Origin: Paramacrobiotus metropolitanus
Taxonomy: Eukaryota; Tardigrada; Eutardigrada; Parachela; Macrobiotidae
DNA length: 64,000 nt
Direction of reading: 5' to 3'
Assembly: GCF_019649055.1 (NCBI RefSeq)
Contig: NW_026570342.1
Span: 62,001-126,000 of the forward strand
Position numbers and translations under genes: made by a program. Shown here in pieces: positions 32,980-43,633 of this stretch. Numbering within the stretch: position 1 is the first letter of the stretch; every line of letters begins with the position of its first letter. The notes beneath the pieces are model-generated. The model did not search any database, was not told where the DNA came from, and was given only the letters and a program-made list of their open reading frames with translations.

Positions 32980-33595
32980 ACATTATGAAATTATAAATCA
33001 TTATGAAATTTTAAATAAATGAAACGGGCGTTGTAACCTCGCTAATTATAATCGCTAATTGTACCGTTAAATCGCTAACTGCAGTATACTGTATTTTTGC
33101 TGCCGTTACGTAAGTAAATGAAGTTAATAGAAAACATACCAGACAAGCAAAATTAATACCAGTACAGACAGCCGCGGTGTGTCTAAAAAACAGAAGACTA
33201 CAACAAATTTCAATGCAAATTACGCTCTATAAGATACTGGACATGGTGATTCCTTCAAGGGATTTGGATGCATATCCACTGCTCTACGATAATCTCGTGC
33301 CTTTCTGTTTTAACCCCCCATCATGCATTTTCAGCATACTAGTTATAGGTATGTATATAATTGTACATTGCCTGATTGCATGTGCTCGGCACTTTTTTTA
33401 TAAAATTATAATAATAAATTAAAATAAATTAGTGAATTAAAAATTAAATATGTGAGTAAAACCAAATTAAGAAAATGCAATTATAAAATAAACATACTAA
33501 AAATAAAACTTGGCAAAACTGTTTCCTTGTTTACATTCAAACAAAGAATTAGCACCGTATACTCCATAGCAGTGACGTCTTAAGCCTGCAATACA
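32980..33595. other. KANK copy 3 intron
   Basis: AT-rich spacer between LINE B and the coiled-coil exon. Short frames in it show no motif. Confidence 0.45.
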
Positions 33596-33602
33596 TGCTT
33601 AC

Positions 33603-34450
33603 CAGTTACCACTCAGCACGCCGATATCCGTGCAACGCCGCTGCACATTCCCCACTTCCTCCGTCTCGGTGGCCTTCTCCAGCGCATCCCGGCGACTGAT
33701 CCCTTCTAGCACCGCCCGCACCCGGGCCACAGCCAGCGGGGACATCTCCCGCACCGCCACTTGCTTCAGCACATCCAACAACTCCCCTTTCTCCCGTCGG
33801 CGGCTGACCAACCACTCCGGAAGCGCCGGGCGTTGGATGTTCTCACTGGTCTGCGTTCCCACGGTCATCTCCGCTCTTTTCCTCTTCAGCGCCTCCAGTT
33901 CCGCCTGGAGAACTGGCACCAGATCCGCTTGGGCCTGGAGTCGCTGCATCTCGCGTAATCCCGCGTGGAGCGTCTCCCGGACACTCTCCAGGGCCTCCGC
34001 CGGGACCATGGTGCCGCCGCGCGACGGGGTGGTGCTCCGCTCTTTGATATCGGGGAGGGAGGCGCAGGATTCGCGCGGGAAGGAGGTCACGCGGGAGCGC
34101 GGCGTGTGTGCAACTGGAACGGTGAAGCGGGATTCGCGCTCCACCGATTGGTACATGATCTCCACCTCCGAGGACTTTTTCCGTCTCGGAGGTCATAGTT
34201 GACGTAACAATCGCATCGGAGGTGGTCTCACCAGAAACGCCGACCATCGAGGTGGTTTTCAAAGTTTCGGAGGTGGTTTTTGTGGCGACAGACACGTCGG
34301 AGGTGTGTCTACGGGATGCACCGACCTCAGAGGTGGGTTTTTGGAGTTTTGGAAACTTCAGTGCCTCCGCAATGTGAACGTCCGGCTCTTCCAGCACCGA
34401 TTAAAGAATCTGTTCATTCCGATCGGGAAGATTTAGATGCAGCCCCTCGT
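33603..34450 (-). CDS. KANK copy 3, coiled-coil exon
   Basis: Repeats of the type TSEV.VATKTTSE precede a coiled coil (ALESVRETLHAGLREMQRLQ ... ELEALKRKRAEMTVGTQTSE) and a helical segment ending LEKATETEEVG. The coiled coil with a GTQT motif is the KANK-type central region. The donor is GTAAGC at 33602. The N-terminal part contains a TAA that copy 1 does not have, and the TSE part and the coiled coil are in different frames. Confidence 0.62.
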
Positions 34451-34454
34451 CAAA

Positions 34455-35000
34455 AAGTTTGTTCTAAACTGTATCAACATACCTCAAATGTTAAGCCAAT
34501 TATCATAAAATGTGCCGACGGCATGATTTTGGCAGCAGATCAGCATAGTAATTTATATCAACACAGAATCTGTATCTAAGTTATCCAATGAATCAAAATC
34601 CATATAACTTGTCAATCCGTTGCTTTCCAAAGCAACAAGTCACAACAAAAGCGCCCGTCAAAACAATTCTCTTTACAAACGAAATAACGCGTTCGCGGTG
34701 AAGTAACAGAAGAACAAGTATCTGTCGGTCAACCGACAATTGTAGTAATTTCCAAGTTAAAAAAGAAACAAATCCGCACGGCGCCCGGAGACTTCACAAA
34801 GGCCACGACAGCACCCACGAAGCTCGGCCATTTCGAACAGCCAGATCCAACTTAACCCGTACGGTCTCTTTTCTATCCGGAAAGGGCGGCGGGGCGTGGG
34901 TTTTGAGCGTAGGAGGGAAGGGTTTGTGCCGGTTACATTCCCCGCGCTTTCCTGTCAACAAAGGGAAGGTCCGTAGCGGACAGCTAACTCCGTGCGGAAT
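34455..35000. other. Spacer between KANK copy 3 and the RING gene
   Basis: No gene is seen. GTTGCTTTCCAAAGCAAC near 34619-34636 is a small perfect hairpin. The expected first KANK exon is not here. Confidence 0.4.
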
Positions 35001-35136
35001 TTTTGGAGCATAGCGACCATGTAAAGGAGCCCAGCACCGACAAACATCCCACTTCGATTCCTAGAAAATGAAAACTGCAGGTTGACCGGCACATGTGCAC
35101 CAAAAAGCCGATATTAACGGGGAACCTTACACTCAC

Positions 35137-36780
35137 TATGTGCACTGTTCGCACATGTCGCTGCATTTCCTTCCACTCGATGTCTACCCCACACAGCGCA
35201 CACGTAACTTCGTACCGTTCGCCCCCGTCCCTAAAACAAAAAGCGGAATGTTGAAATAAATTCTTTTAATTATCAAATTTCTAATTACATTTTATAAACG
35301 TGGAGTTCTTCATTTCGAATTGCGCCATAGACTCGGCACTTTGCGCATTTGGGCTTGCAGGGTCCATGGACTGCATGCGGTTTGGTATATGGGATCTCTT
35401 TGCGGATGCAGGATAAACCAAAACGCTCGAATAACGTTCGCACATACTACAAGAAGAAAGTAAAATGAGGTAACGATATGTTTATGGATGTCGACATCCA
35501 AATATTACTTCGTCTTTCCCTTTAATAGCGGACGGTTTAATCCACTGGAGTACAAATTCCGTGGTATCCTTACTGTCCAGCAGACCGGATGGGCGGAAAA
35601 GCGAATCAGCCAGCGCCGTACTCTTGACGGCGGCCACAGGAGTATCCAGCTTCTCCATCAGTTTGGCGACGTTGCCGTAATCAAATACGGTCGCTTCGTT
35701 GGCGTGCAACATGCGATAGTACTGGCTTCCGCTGGCCTCCAAAAAGTCATTATCCGATCTTCAAAAAAAGGTATAAATAGAGACGATCTGAACGTGTTAT
35801 TCAAACCAGAATTTAAAAGCACTTACCTGTACAAATTGTAATCCAGTGACGCCAGATCAAAAGTCCACAGCCACCGCAATTCTACACCAGTCAGCATGAT
35901 GTAGCCGAGTTGGGTGGCACGGGCATCTAGGCCAGGAAAGATTATTTCAGCGACGTTCCGGCAAAATTCCATTTGTGCCCGAGGAGAAGCCTTTACGGTG
36001 GTTGGCAGAGAGGCCTGAGCAGTCGCATCTTCACATGGCGGTCGACCGCCAACAGCGATGGCGGCCTGGATACTGTCCACTGTTTTGCCGCTGTCATCAG
36101 CTGCTCCTTTTATCCATCCGAGATTGCGTAGCTGCTTCCAGTTCGGGCTGCGCGTAAAAAATAAAACAATCGTACACGCCAGAATCAAGAAAATGAGAAG
36201 TATATTACGAACTTAAATTAATAAAACTGACGCACCTGCGACAGCTAGGACACAGATGTTGAAATAACGGCTCTCCCGCTTTCTTGTCCTTGTTTTTTTT
36301 TATTTCATCCTGCACTAGCGTCGCAAAGCATTCCGTGCACATAATGTTTCCACAACAGGGAGTTATGTTGTAGTCATCTCCGTCTGGCGTCTGATGTACC
36401 ATACATTTAAACGAGTCGCGGGCACGCTGTAAGACATAAACACCAGATAAAAAGCACGTTTAAGCATTTTATACTGAAATAAATTTAGATCAGAGAACTC
36501 AGATCTGCAAAAGGCCGATCGACAGTTTATCCTAAGAGTGCGAGAAATCACAAATTGTATTTAGTTTATTTACATGTACAAAGCTTTTAAAGTAATTTTT
36601 TAACACCTGCTGTATGTGACGGACATTGAAGTGACGGTAGATGTCAAGATATGTGTACTTGCGGTAAGCGTCAGAAACATAGCTGGCCGGGGGCTGCGGC
36701 TCCAGTCCCGGGCGCGGGATGGCGGTTGAATTGAGAGAAGCCTCAAAATAGGCATCCAGTGGAACAAGTGGCTGCTCCAT
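35137..36780 (-). CDS. RING-finger/zinc-finger protein, spliced
   Basis: Exons that join in frame: from about 36780 to 36574 (MEQPLVPLDAYFEASLN ...); 36426-36236; 36147-35827; 35758 to about 35510; then a segment from about 35440 to 35288; and 35230-35137. The second exon holds a RING-like cluster (CCGNIMCTECFATL ... HLCPSC), which in this family recruits E2 ubiquitin enzymes. Later exons add a Cys cluster (CKPKCAKCRVYG) and a C2H2 finger (CALCGVDIEWKEMQRHVRTVH). RING plus C-terminal zinc fingers resembles TRAF/RNF-type ubiquitin ligases. Introns are 68 to about 150 nt with GT-AG borders. The 3' end may run further. It could be a host gene or belong to the neighbouring virus-like element. I favour host, without proof. 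Confidence 0.55.
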
Positions 36781-36903
36781 AATATTTTGAAAATGGTAGA
36801 AATTGGAGATGCGTGTCAAGCAGACGAGTGTATAGTGATGAGTGACAACGGGCGCAGGCAACGGCTGTTGTAAAAAAAAGTATATATAATATTTTTTATT
36901 CAG

Positions 36904-37398
36904 TCATTTCTCTCCGAATATATGTTTAGTCATGCGACGTACCAAAATAAGTGACAAAGCAAGGTGGCTGTTTTGAGGGGACTGGGAGCCGGTTGACACG
37001 TTGGCTGCCAGGGAAATTATGTCGTCGTCGTTGTTGTTAAAGGTAGGTGTGGTTGGAGGGGCTGCTGGCGGAGTGTTTTCGCGGCAGTCATCTTCTTGGT
37101 GGGCACGGTTCGTGGAGTAAAGCACTGTTACTTCATATTCGCGGGTGGCTGCGGTTGCGGGGCCACCGTCGTCGTCGTGGTCGTTTTCATGATAATGCGT
37201 GAGCCTGGCAGAATTTGTAGTACTATTGTAAGGGGGAGGCGGTGTTGCTGCTGGTGGTGGTGCTGGTGGTGGTGGTGGTGGTGGTGGTGTGGAGGAGGAT
37301 AACTGGCAACCATCAGTGTTTAGCCGTTGATCCCTGTCTTGAAGGGGAGCGGCTGACAGAGATCGCTGGCTGGCTAGACGGAGTGATCTTCGCGGCAT
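36904..37398 (-). CDS. Pro/Thr-rich hypothetical protein of the virus-like element
   Basis: 164 codons with an N-terminal basic stretch (MPRRSLRLASQR), a poly-Pro tract encoded by GGTGGT repeats, and Asp/Asn-rich runs. No domain is recognised. It partly overlaps the end of the next minus-strand frame and is likely disordered. It could be a structural or regulatory protein. I assign no function. Confidence 0.4.
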   Translation of the reverse strand: MPRRSLRLASQRSLSAAPLQDRDQRLNTDGCQLSSSTPPPPPPPPAPPPAATPPPPYNSTTNSARLTHYHENDHDDDGGPATAATREYEVTVLYSTNRAHQEDDCRENTPPAAPPTTPTFNNNDDDIISLAANVSTGSQSPQNSHLALSLILVRRMTKHIFGEK

Positions 37399-38071
37399 TT
37401 TCTAAAAATATGTGCTGGTGAGATAGTGGTGGTGATTCTGGGGAAAGGATAGAGGCTGAAGGCGGCTTACTACGGCCGCCGCAGGCAATATTCGGAGGGC
37501 ACTTCAAGATTTCCAAGATTCTCTTATAGTACCGCTGCAAGATGGTCCAGAGAAGCTGACGAGCAGCGTCGGACTTGGCTGAAAAGGTAGTTAGTCCAGA
37601 ACCAATTACATAAATGTCTTCGTTGGCCACTGCTGCCTGGCAGTTCCAGCGACTTGCTTCCGCAGAAGGAACGCGGCGATACTCAACGTCAAAATTTAAA
37701 ACTGTTGCGATATTGTCCAACAGATGGGTGAGGCGTATACGGTCGTAATAATTGGATTCCTGTGTCGTCCTGGGCTCTACTGGCTTCTCCAATACGGTCA
37801 ACAAACACGAATAGTAATTACGGATTATTACCGCCAATAATTTTTTAGCCCCGTCTTGTTTAGCCGTTGCGAACGATTTTCCCACACCAACCGCAAAGAT
37901 TTTTTCAGATATCACTGCCGCCTGGCATTTGCAGATGACTTCCTCGTTTCTCTTTCTAGGCAGACTTTTAAAATCTAGATCAAAGGACAAAAGTTTGCCA
38001 ATAGTTCCAAGTATTGCCGTGAAGTGACGCCGAACCATGCCGTCTGGAATGGAAAAGTTGCCCACAAACAA
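37313..38071 (-). CDS. Protein with two dsRNA-binding-like repeats
   Basis: The frame has two similar halves. Each ends with a helix of dsRBD character: CQAAVISEKIFAVGVGKSFA TAKQDGAKKLLAVI, and CQAAVANEDIYVIGSGLTTF SAKSDAARQLLWTI. The Cys-Gln-Ala-Ala-Val strand, the loop with a basic residue and the AK..A...LL helix match the second half of a double-stranded-RNA-binding motif. Inferred role: dsRNA binding, perhaps shielding viral RNA from the RNAi machinery. No motif for catalysis is seen. The exact start is uncertain: the first ATG is near 38038, and an acceptor-like CTACAG lies just upstream. Confidence 0.55.
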   Translation of the reverse strand: MFVGNFSIPDGMVRRHFTAILGTIGKLLSFDLDFKSLPRKRNEEVICKCQAAVISEKIFAVGVGKSFATAKQDGAKKLLAVIIRNYYSCLLTVLEKPVEPRTTQESNYYDRIRLTHLLDNIATVLNFDVEYRRVPSAEASRWNCQAAVANEDIYVIGSGLTTFSAKSDAARQLLWTILQRYYKRILEILKCPPNIACGGRSKPPSASILSPESPPLSHQHIFLENAAKITPSSQPAISVSRSPSRQGSTAKH

Positions 38072-38302
38072 GCGGGCAACTGTAGAGATCTGCCGGCATA
38101 CAGCTCGGTTTATAAAACCTGTCCGTAGCCAGCCAGCCAGTAGGCGGAAACGGCGGCGTGGTCAAGAGGAGAAGAATAATAGCATAATTATCCAGATGTC
38201 CGCTTCTGCACGTGCATCCCCATGGGATACGCTTGCGCACACCCAGTCCTGCCTCCCAAGTGGGCGAGATATGTGATTGTCTGTGTGGGTGTGACTTACT
38301 GG

Positions 38303-38312
38303 TATATATAAA
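38303..38312 (+). promoter_or_regulatory. TATA box upstream of the integrase gene
   Basis: TATATATAAA lies about 315 bp before the integrase frame, on the strand of that gene. The leader between them is non-coding. Confidence 0.4.
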
Positions 38313-38625
38313 TCACCAGCGACTGACAAGCGCGCTTATTCAGACTGCTGACATCAACATACTGACGGCTACCACCTGTTGTCACCACTTCGATCGCTAG
38401 ACATAAACATCCCATTAGTGCATCCGTTCATCGCTTTTAATTTGGTGTTAAAAGTGGAATCACGGTGTGCGTGTGTGAATGTGTGAGCGTGCCACGAATC
38501 GGGGAATCTAATAATCTAAGGATATCTTGCAATTACGCACACTAATTTGGTAAGTGTTTGTACAGAGCAAGCGAGCGAGCGCTAATTGCTAATCGAAAAC
38601 GGCAAAAAACCAGTAGTGCGCGAAA

Positions 38626-39598
38626 ATGCCAACAGCTGCTGAAAGTCGACGAAAATCAACCTTGCTGAAGAGACTTTATACTGATGTTGCATTTCCAGCT
38701 TATCTTGCCGGTGCTGGGGCGCTGCATAGGGCGGCCAGAGAAAAACAGAATGAGATACATTCAAAAATAACTTTGCGGGATGTAAAGGAATTTCTCTCGC
38801 GGCAAGTTATCCACGTTATCAATTCCCACACAAAAATTTTTTAGTTTGGGAAACTTGAACCGCACAGGTTTATGGAGCGTTTGGCATGCAGATCTCGTTG
38901 AACTACAGAAAATTAAAAAGTTTAACGAAAAGTACAGGTATATATTAACGACAGTGGATTGCGTCAGTCGATATGCCTTTTCCCAGCCTCTGGTTAGCAA
39001 GTCAAGCAACAATGTTGCAAAAGCTATGGAAAAGATTTTCCAAAATAGACGCCCGGTTGTTTTAGGTATTGTTAATGGTATTTTGTATGTAAATTTTGAA
39101 CGTACATTTTTAAAGGTTCTGTTTTTGATTTTCTTCTCTGTAGTGACAGATGCTGGGAAAGAATTTCTAAATCACAAAGTGGAAGACGTTTACGCAAGAT
39201 ACGGTATTCGACATCAGATTTCGGCATCGCGGTTTAAAGCAGCGTTAGCGGAGCGTTTCAATCGTACTTTAAAAACAACGTTGTTTCGTAATTTTACTCT
39301 CACTAAAAGCCCCAGCTGGTTCTCGTCTCTCCAGAATATTGTAAACAACTATAACATGAGGGTGCATGCCGGCACAAAAATGAAACCCGCTGAAACAACG
39401 GTGCAACATCAGTCTCAGCTGTCCAAACTTGGCCAAGAGAAAAAGTTCATTAAATTGCAAAAGCCCGCATTCAGGATTGGTGAAGCAGTCCGCGTAGTGA
39501 TTAAAAAATCGCAATTCAGCAAAGGCTATACGCGCACATTTTCGGACGAAGTTTTCAAGATTGCTGACATAATTTACGGCCCGCGCTGTGTGGAGTGA
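38626..39598 (+). CDS. Polinton integrase region
   Basis: A retroviral-type (rve) DDE integrase. The N-terminal part (KRLYTDVAFPAYLAGAGALH ... EFLSRQ) is typical of Polinton integrases. The core shows WHADLVEL, VTDAGKEF and ALAERFNRTLK, which carry the three acidic residues. The C-terminal part (FRIGEAVRVVIKKSQFSKGY) is the chromo-like domain of this family. The region is read in about two to three pieces. In the family, integrase joins the linear element to host DNA. Confidence 0.82.
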
Positions 39599-39599
39599 C

Positions 39600-40463
39600 A
39601 TGGATTTTATGGACATGGATTATTCCTCGCCGGCTTACGGAACGCTTATACTTCATAATACGGCGACACATTTCACCAATAAGTTGCAATTTCCCCTTCT
39701 ATCTTTTCGGGAGCAGGAAGAGCCCTGGGAAGTTGCCCTCGTCCGTGCCTATTCTTCAGCAAAACTCACCAGAATTCCACCAGAGCAGCGCCAATTGACT
39801 GTTTACCACAGTAGCCCTAATTGTGGTGACGCGTTTTTTGACGGTTTTTTGACTGAGTCGGACTTTGAAAAAACACCAGCAGATTTTGTGTCTGCTATCA
39901 GCCGGGTAGTGGAAGCCATTATGGTTAGCTGCGGAACAACGTTATGGGCAAACGAAAAGCCACAAATTCAGTTGGTTGATGGAAAATTTCAATGGGTCAG
40001 CGAAAAAAACGTTTTCCAGTTCGTCAACCGAGGGAACTTGCTGTCGGCCGCTCTTGGACTGACGTACGACGAAGTGCTTGGAATTACACGACATCACGTT
40101 CTAACTAGTTATTTTCATGGACAGTCGTTTTCGAAGTATGGTGACACTCGGCTTATTCGACACCGCCTCCCTGTCGATCCGGCGCGTGGTCGGCGCCAGG
40201 TCATTCTACATCTTAGTCATGTTAATTCAACAGGATTTGGTGGACGTTTGGAAAACGTGCTAGCGTTGTCAACTGCAGAAGAACTCCAAAAGGGTTATGA
40301 ACCAAAGAGTCGAGTTTACCTGCCCGTTCAAAACTGGTTCAGTAAAGCTAATCCGGAAGTAACGCTGAAATCTGATTGGAAAATGGAGTGGACTGAAGAC
40401 ACCCTGGGAGAAACTACGGTTACTTTGCATTATCGAAAATCTAAGCCGCAAACAGTAGGATGA
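39600..40463 (+). CDS. Virion structural protein (minor capsid/penton-like)
   Basis: 288 codons from the ATG at 39600. The N-terminal block (GTLILHNTATHFTNKLQFPL ... EEPWEVALVRAYSS) resembles the widely conserved Polinton protein with the F..L......WEVGL signature, usually placed among minor capsid or penton proteins. It sits directly between integrase and the major capsid gene. Function is inferred from that resemblance and position. Confidence 0.55.
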   Translation: MDFMDMDYSSPAYGTLILHNTATHFTNKLQFPLLSFREQEEPWEVALVRAYSSAKLTRIPPEQRQLTVYHSSPNCGDAFFDGFLTESDFEKTPADFVSAISRVVEAIMVSCGTTLWANEKPQIQLVDGKFQWVSEKNVFQFVNRGNLLSAALGLTYDEVLGITRHHVLTSYFHGQSFSKYGDTRLIRHRLPVDPARGRRQVILHLSHVNSTGFGGRLENVLALSTAEELQKGYEPKSRVYLPVQNWFSKANPEVTLKSDWKMEWTEDTLGETTVTLHYRKSKPQTVG

Positions 40464-40609
40464 TCATGATGACGTTGGCGCTCTTCACTAGGTTGAATAA
40501 TCTGTGTCTTAATTTTAATTGCTTTCTAGTTTTTTGTCTGGTCGCAGTGTTGTGGGCGTGGTTAGTTAAGTGTGGGTGGTGTTTCCCTGCACTTTGCAGG
40601 TTGATGATG

Positions 40610-40617
40610 TATAAAAG
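40610..40617 (+). promoter_or_regulatory. TATA box upstream of the capsid genes
   Basis: TATAAAAG lies about 75 bp before the Arg-rich core gene and about 320 bp before the major capsid frame, on the same strand. Confidence 0.5.
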
Positions 40618-40691
40618 GAAGGTAAAGTGTGGATTGGAGCATTCATTAATTGTTTGCTGCGTGTAGTCTGTAAAGTGTTTTCTGACACTGC

Positions 40692-40931
40692 TTGCACGCT
40701 TGGTCCATAATAAATAAAACGGCTAAATCGTACGGTAGACAAAAAAGAAGGAGGCGAGCCAACCGGTCTGTAATTAGGCGGACAATAGTTCAGTCTACAG
40801 TAATTGGAAAATATCGGAGACGACGACGACGGCGACGACGAAGAGGAACGCGACGATCTCGCCGCCGAACGATACGCACTGGTCTTTTTCAAAAAATAGC
40901 GCGTGGAAAATCACTGGCATCTATTGTTTAG
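40692..40931 (+). CDS. Arg-rich core-like protein
   Basis: 79 codons. The centre has an uninterrupted run of ten Arg flanked by more Arg-rich sequence. Small basic proteins of this type condense DNA inside adenovirus-like particles (pX/mu and VII type). It precedes the capsid gene with almost no gap. I infer the role from composition and position only. Confidence 0.5.
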   Translation: MHAWSIINKTAKSYGRQKRRRRANRSVIRRTIVQSTVIGKYRRRRRRRRRRGTRRSRRRTIRTGLFQKIARGKSLASIV

Positions 40932-40938
40932 AAGTAAA

Positions 40939-42617
40939 ATGGCTTCAGCTGCGAAAACTCAAGCGACTATTGAAAAGTTTCCGGATGAGTTGCAATTATT
41001 CGATCCGCCAGTCAGTCAATCTACCATTGAAAGCAGTCATACAATGGAGTTCTTACCCTTAAATCAGGTTGTTAATAACTCTGAAGTTATTGAATTTGTA
41101 ATTCCTGCCACTGAGTATTATTTGGACTTGTCAGACGTGCAGCTCTATATGCGTGCTCAAATTGTAGAAAGAGATAGTAGCAAATCCCTAGGGATAATTA
41201 AGTCCACAAACAGCACAATAGGAAGCAGTGGCGACACTGTTCCTATCGCTAACAATGACGCTGTCGCTGCACATCCTATCAACGCTGTATCAGCAGCAGC
41301 ACAGGGCGGGGTAGTTAACGCGAGTCAAAGAGCAGATGGTCAGCGGCAGCAGCATTACACCGTGGATCCGCTGCGTGACCCGGCAATTGCCCGTGTTTTA
41401 GCAGCTTTGAGCCCACAAGAAAAGCAGGAATATATTGCGAAACTGAATGAGAGAGGAATACAGGACGCAGCCCCAGTCAACTTATTGTTTTACATGATGT
41501 TTGAAAGAGTGGAAATAGAACTTAACGGTACGCCTTTCGTCGTAAGCTACGGTAATTATGGCTACAAGGGATTTTTTAATACCCTTCTAAACTACTCCCG
41601 CGGAGTCAAGAAAAATCTTTTGAGAAATATAATGTGGTTCAAGGACGGGTTGAGCCGCATCAACCCCGAAAACAGCTTAGACAGCGTCGATTTACTGAAC
41701 GCGGAAACAAATGAAGGGCTTATAGCTAGATACCGCATTACGAAAGAAGGTCGCCCTTTTGAAATGATCGGAAGAATAATGCACGAATTGTTTTACTTGG
41801 AAAATTATTTACTACCAGAGGTTTCAGTTAGAATACGCTTGTTTAAGCGCAATCCATCCTTCTACCTGATGTCGGACGATATTATGCCAAACTACTTTGT
41901 CAACATACTGGATATGCGCCTGCTAAGCCGATTTGTGAAATTATCACCTAAACTAAATGATCAAATCCAGAAGCGGCTGTCATCCCAGCCGGCCATCTAT
42001 AAAATTTATTCAGCAACGGATGTTCGCACGAGAGCCATAACAGCGGCTGTATACGTTTGATAATTTTTTTGGGTCGGAAAAAATTCCCAACCGAATAGTA
42101 TTCGCTATGGTCACTCACGAATCATATCTGGGTAGCTACCGCAAAAATCCGTTAAACTTCCAACACTTTGGTCTCGAGGAAATTAGTCTAATTGTCGACA
42201 ATCAGATCCATACGTACAAAATGGATTTTGAAAACGACCAATATGCTCTACTGTATGATGCCCTAGCATGTCAGCTGGGTAATCGACATTTTGGTTGTTC
42301 TTCAGATACTTCCATAAAAGAATTAAGATACGGCACGGTAAAGTTATTTGGCTTTATTCATTTGTATTATGGCTTTGGTATAATTGCTAAGTGAGAATCA
42401 TAATATAATTTTTCCTTTGTATTCACAGAGTATTTTCGCATTTGACCTAACGCCCAACCATAATTTTGACGACATTCCTGTTGAACGTAAACAGATGGCC
42501 AGGTTGGAACTGAAATCCTCCTCTCCGCCCAAGGAACCAATTGAATTGCTAATTTTTTATGAGCAACCGCGAATTTTCCACATCAATAAAAACAAAAAGT
42601 TTATAAACGTGCTGTGA
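40939..42617 (+). CDS. Polinton major capsid protein region
   Basis: The region starts MASAAKTQATIEKFPDELQL. The segment ELQLFDPPVSQSTIESSHTM ... VIPATEYYLDLSDVQLYMRA is the N-terminal signature of the Polinton double-jelly-roll major capsid protein. Later parts (MFERVEIELNGTPF, NLLFYMM, IFAFDLTPNH) also fit. The region is broken into about three pieces. In intact relatives this protein forms the icosahedral shell. Confidence 0.8.
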
Positions 42618-42739
42618 AATTATGTTCTTTTTTTTAGAAACCGTGTTGTAAGAATAAAAAAAATTTGATTGCGTTCGTTCTTCTTCTCCTTTCACTTCCT
42701 ACATTACTCTCGAAACGACCAAAAGTTTTGCTGCAATAT

Positions 42740-43480
42740 TTATTTCACTAATTTGGCAGCAGATGTTTCATTAAGTCGCAGCGTGTAACACTCAAAAAAC
42801 ATTTTTAAAACATTACGGAAAATTAAATCAGGACACAGATTTGCAGGTATATGAAAAATAGAGCCACACATGTTTTGACTAGACGTTACACATGACAGTG
42901 ACGACGACGACGACGACGACGACGATAATGCGGAAGCCGATATTAATTGCTGATAAGCGGTAGATACCTTATCCAAATCATCGATGGCTGCCGAGCGACT
43001 TTCAGCCAAACTGGGGTTACGGCTTCTAAGCATACGACGCAGGCAGTCCATTGGCTTTAAATCCAAGTAAAAGGTCACATGAGGAGTCAGATTAACTAAT
43101 GGAGCTTCGATAGCGGTCATCCAATTAAGACAATGGCCGCGCGATATTCCGTAAGCCAGGTCGGAGATAAGGTAGCGGTCTACTATTACTATTTTCCCAG
43201 CAGCTAAGTCCGTGGCGATAGTCCGATTGAGAAACGCGCGGCTAGCAGCGAGGAGTAAATAATTTTGTGATAATTTGTAATGGGAGCTGGATGATAAAGC
43301 CAAACTGATTAAGCGGCAAATTGGAGAATATATTCCAGAAATCGGAGCCTCTGGTCGATGATAAGTGACCACAATGTACCCCATATCGAACAAAAATGCG
43401 GCAAGCCGATTAGCCTGCTCAGTTTTCCCAGAACAGTTAAGTCCTTCAAACACCACAAAAAACGGTTGCTGCTGTTGCAT
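42740..43480 (-). CDS. Thymidylate kinase (dTMP kinase)
   Basis: Thymidylate kinase phosphorylates dTMP to dTDP. The P-loop is FVVFEGLNCSGKTEQ, the DR motif is VDRYLISDLAYG, and a lid-like Arg-rich segment (LRRMLRSRNPS) follows. I choose the ATG at 43480 (MQQQQPFFVVFEGLN), because a TATA-like TATATAAT lies just upstream at 43533-43540 within the longer frame. Viral thymidylate kinases raise nucleotide supply for DNA synthesis, which fits the reductase gene 2 kb away. Confidence 0.8.
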   Translation of the reverse strand: MQQQQPFFVVFEGLNCSGKTEQANRLAAFLFDMGYIVVTYHRPEAPISGIYSPICRLISLALSSSSHYKLSQNYLLLAASRAFLNRTIATDLAAGKIVIVDRYLISDLAYGISRGHCLNWMTAIEAPLVNLTPHVTFYLDLKPMDCLRRMLRSRNPSLAESRSAAIDDLDKVSTAYQQLISASALSSSSSSSSSLSCVTSSQNMCGSIFHIPANLCPDLIFRNVLKMFFECYTLRLNETSAAKLVK

Positions 43481-43633
43481 ATTCGTGGGCGCTGGTATGG
43501 TCACGGACTGTTGACTGGTGAAGAGACCATCATATATAATAAAGAAATACGACAACTTTATAATGCTCATGGTTATGACGACATGCTTTCGAGTTTAATG
43601 TAGTAGGTTTAGTCAACAGTCGTCCGCGGTCAG

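Noticed and set aside
37096-37302. Trp/Cys/Val-rich plus-strand frame
   Set aside because: It is the antisense reading of the GGTGGT repeat that encodes the poly-Pro tract of the minus-strand protein.
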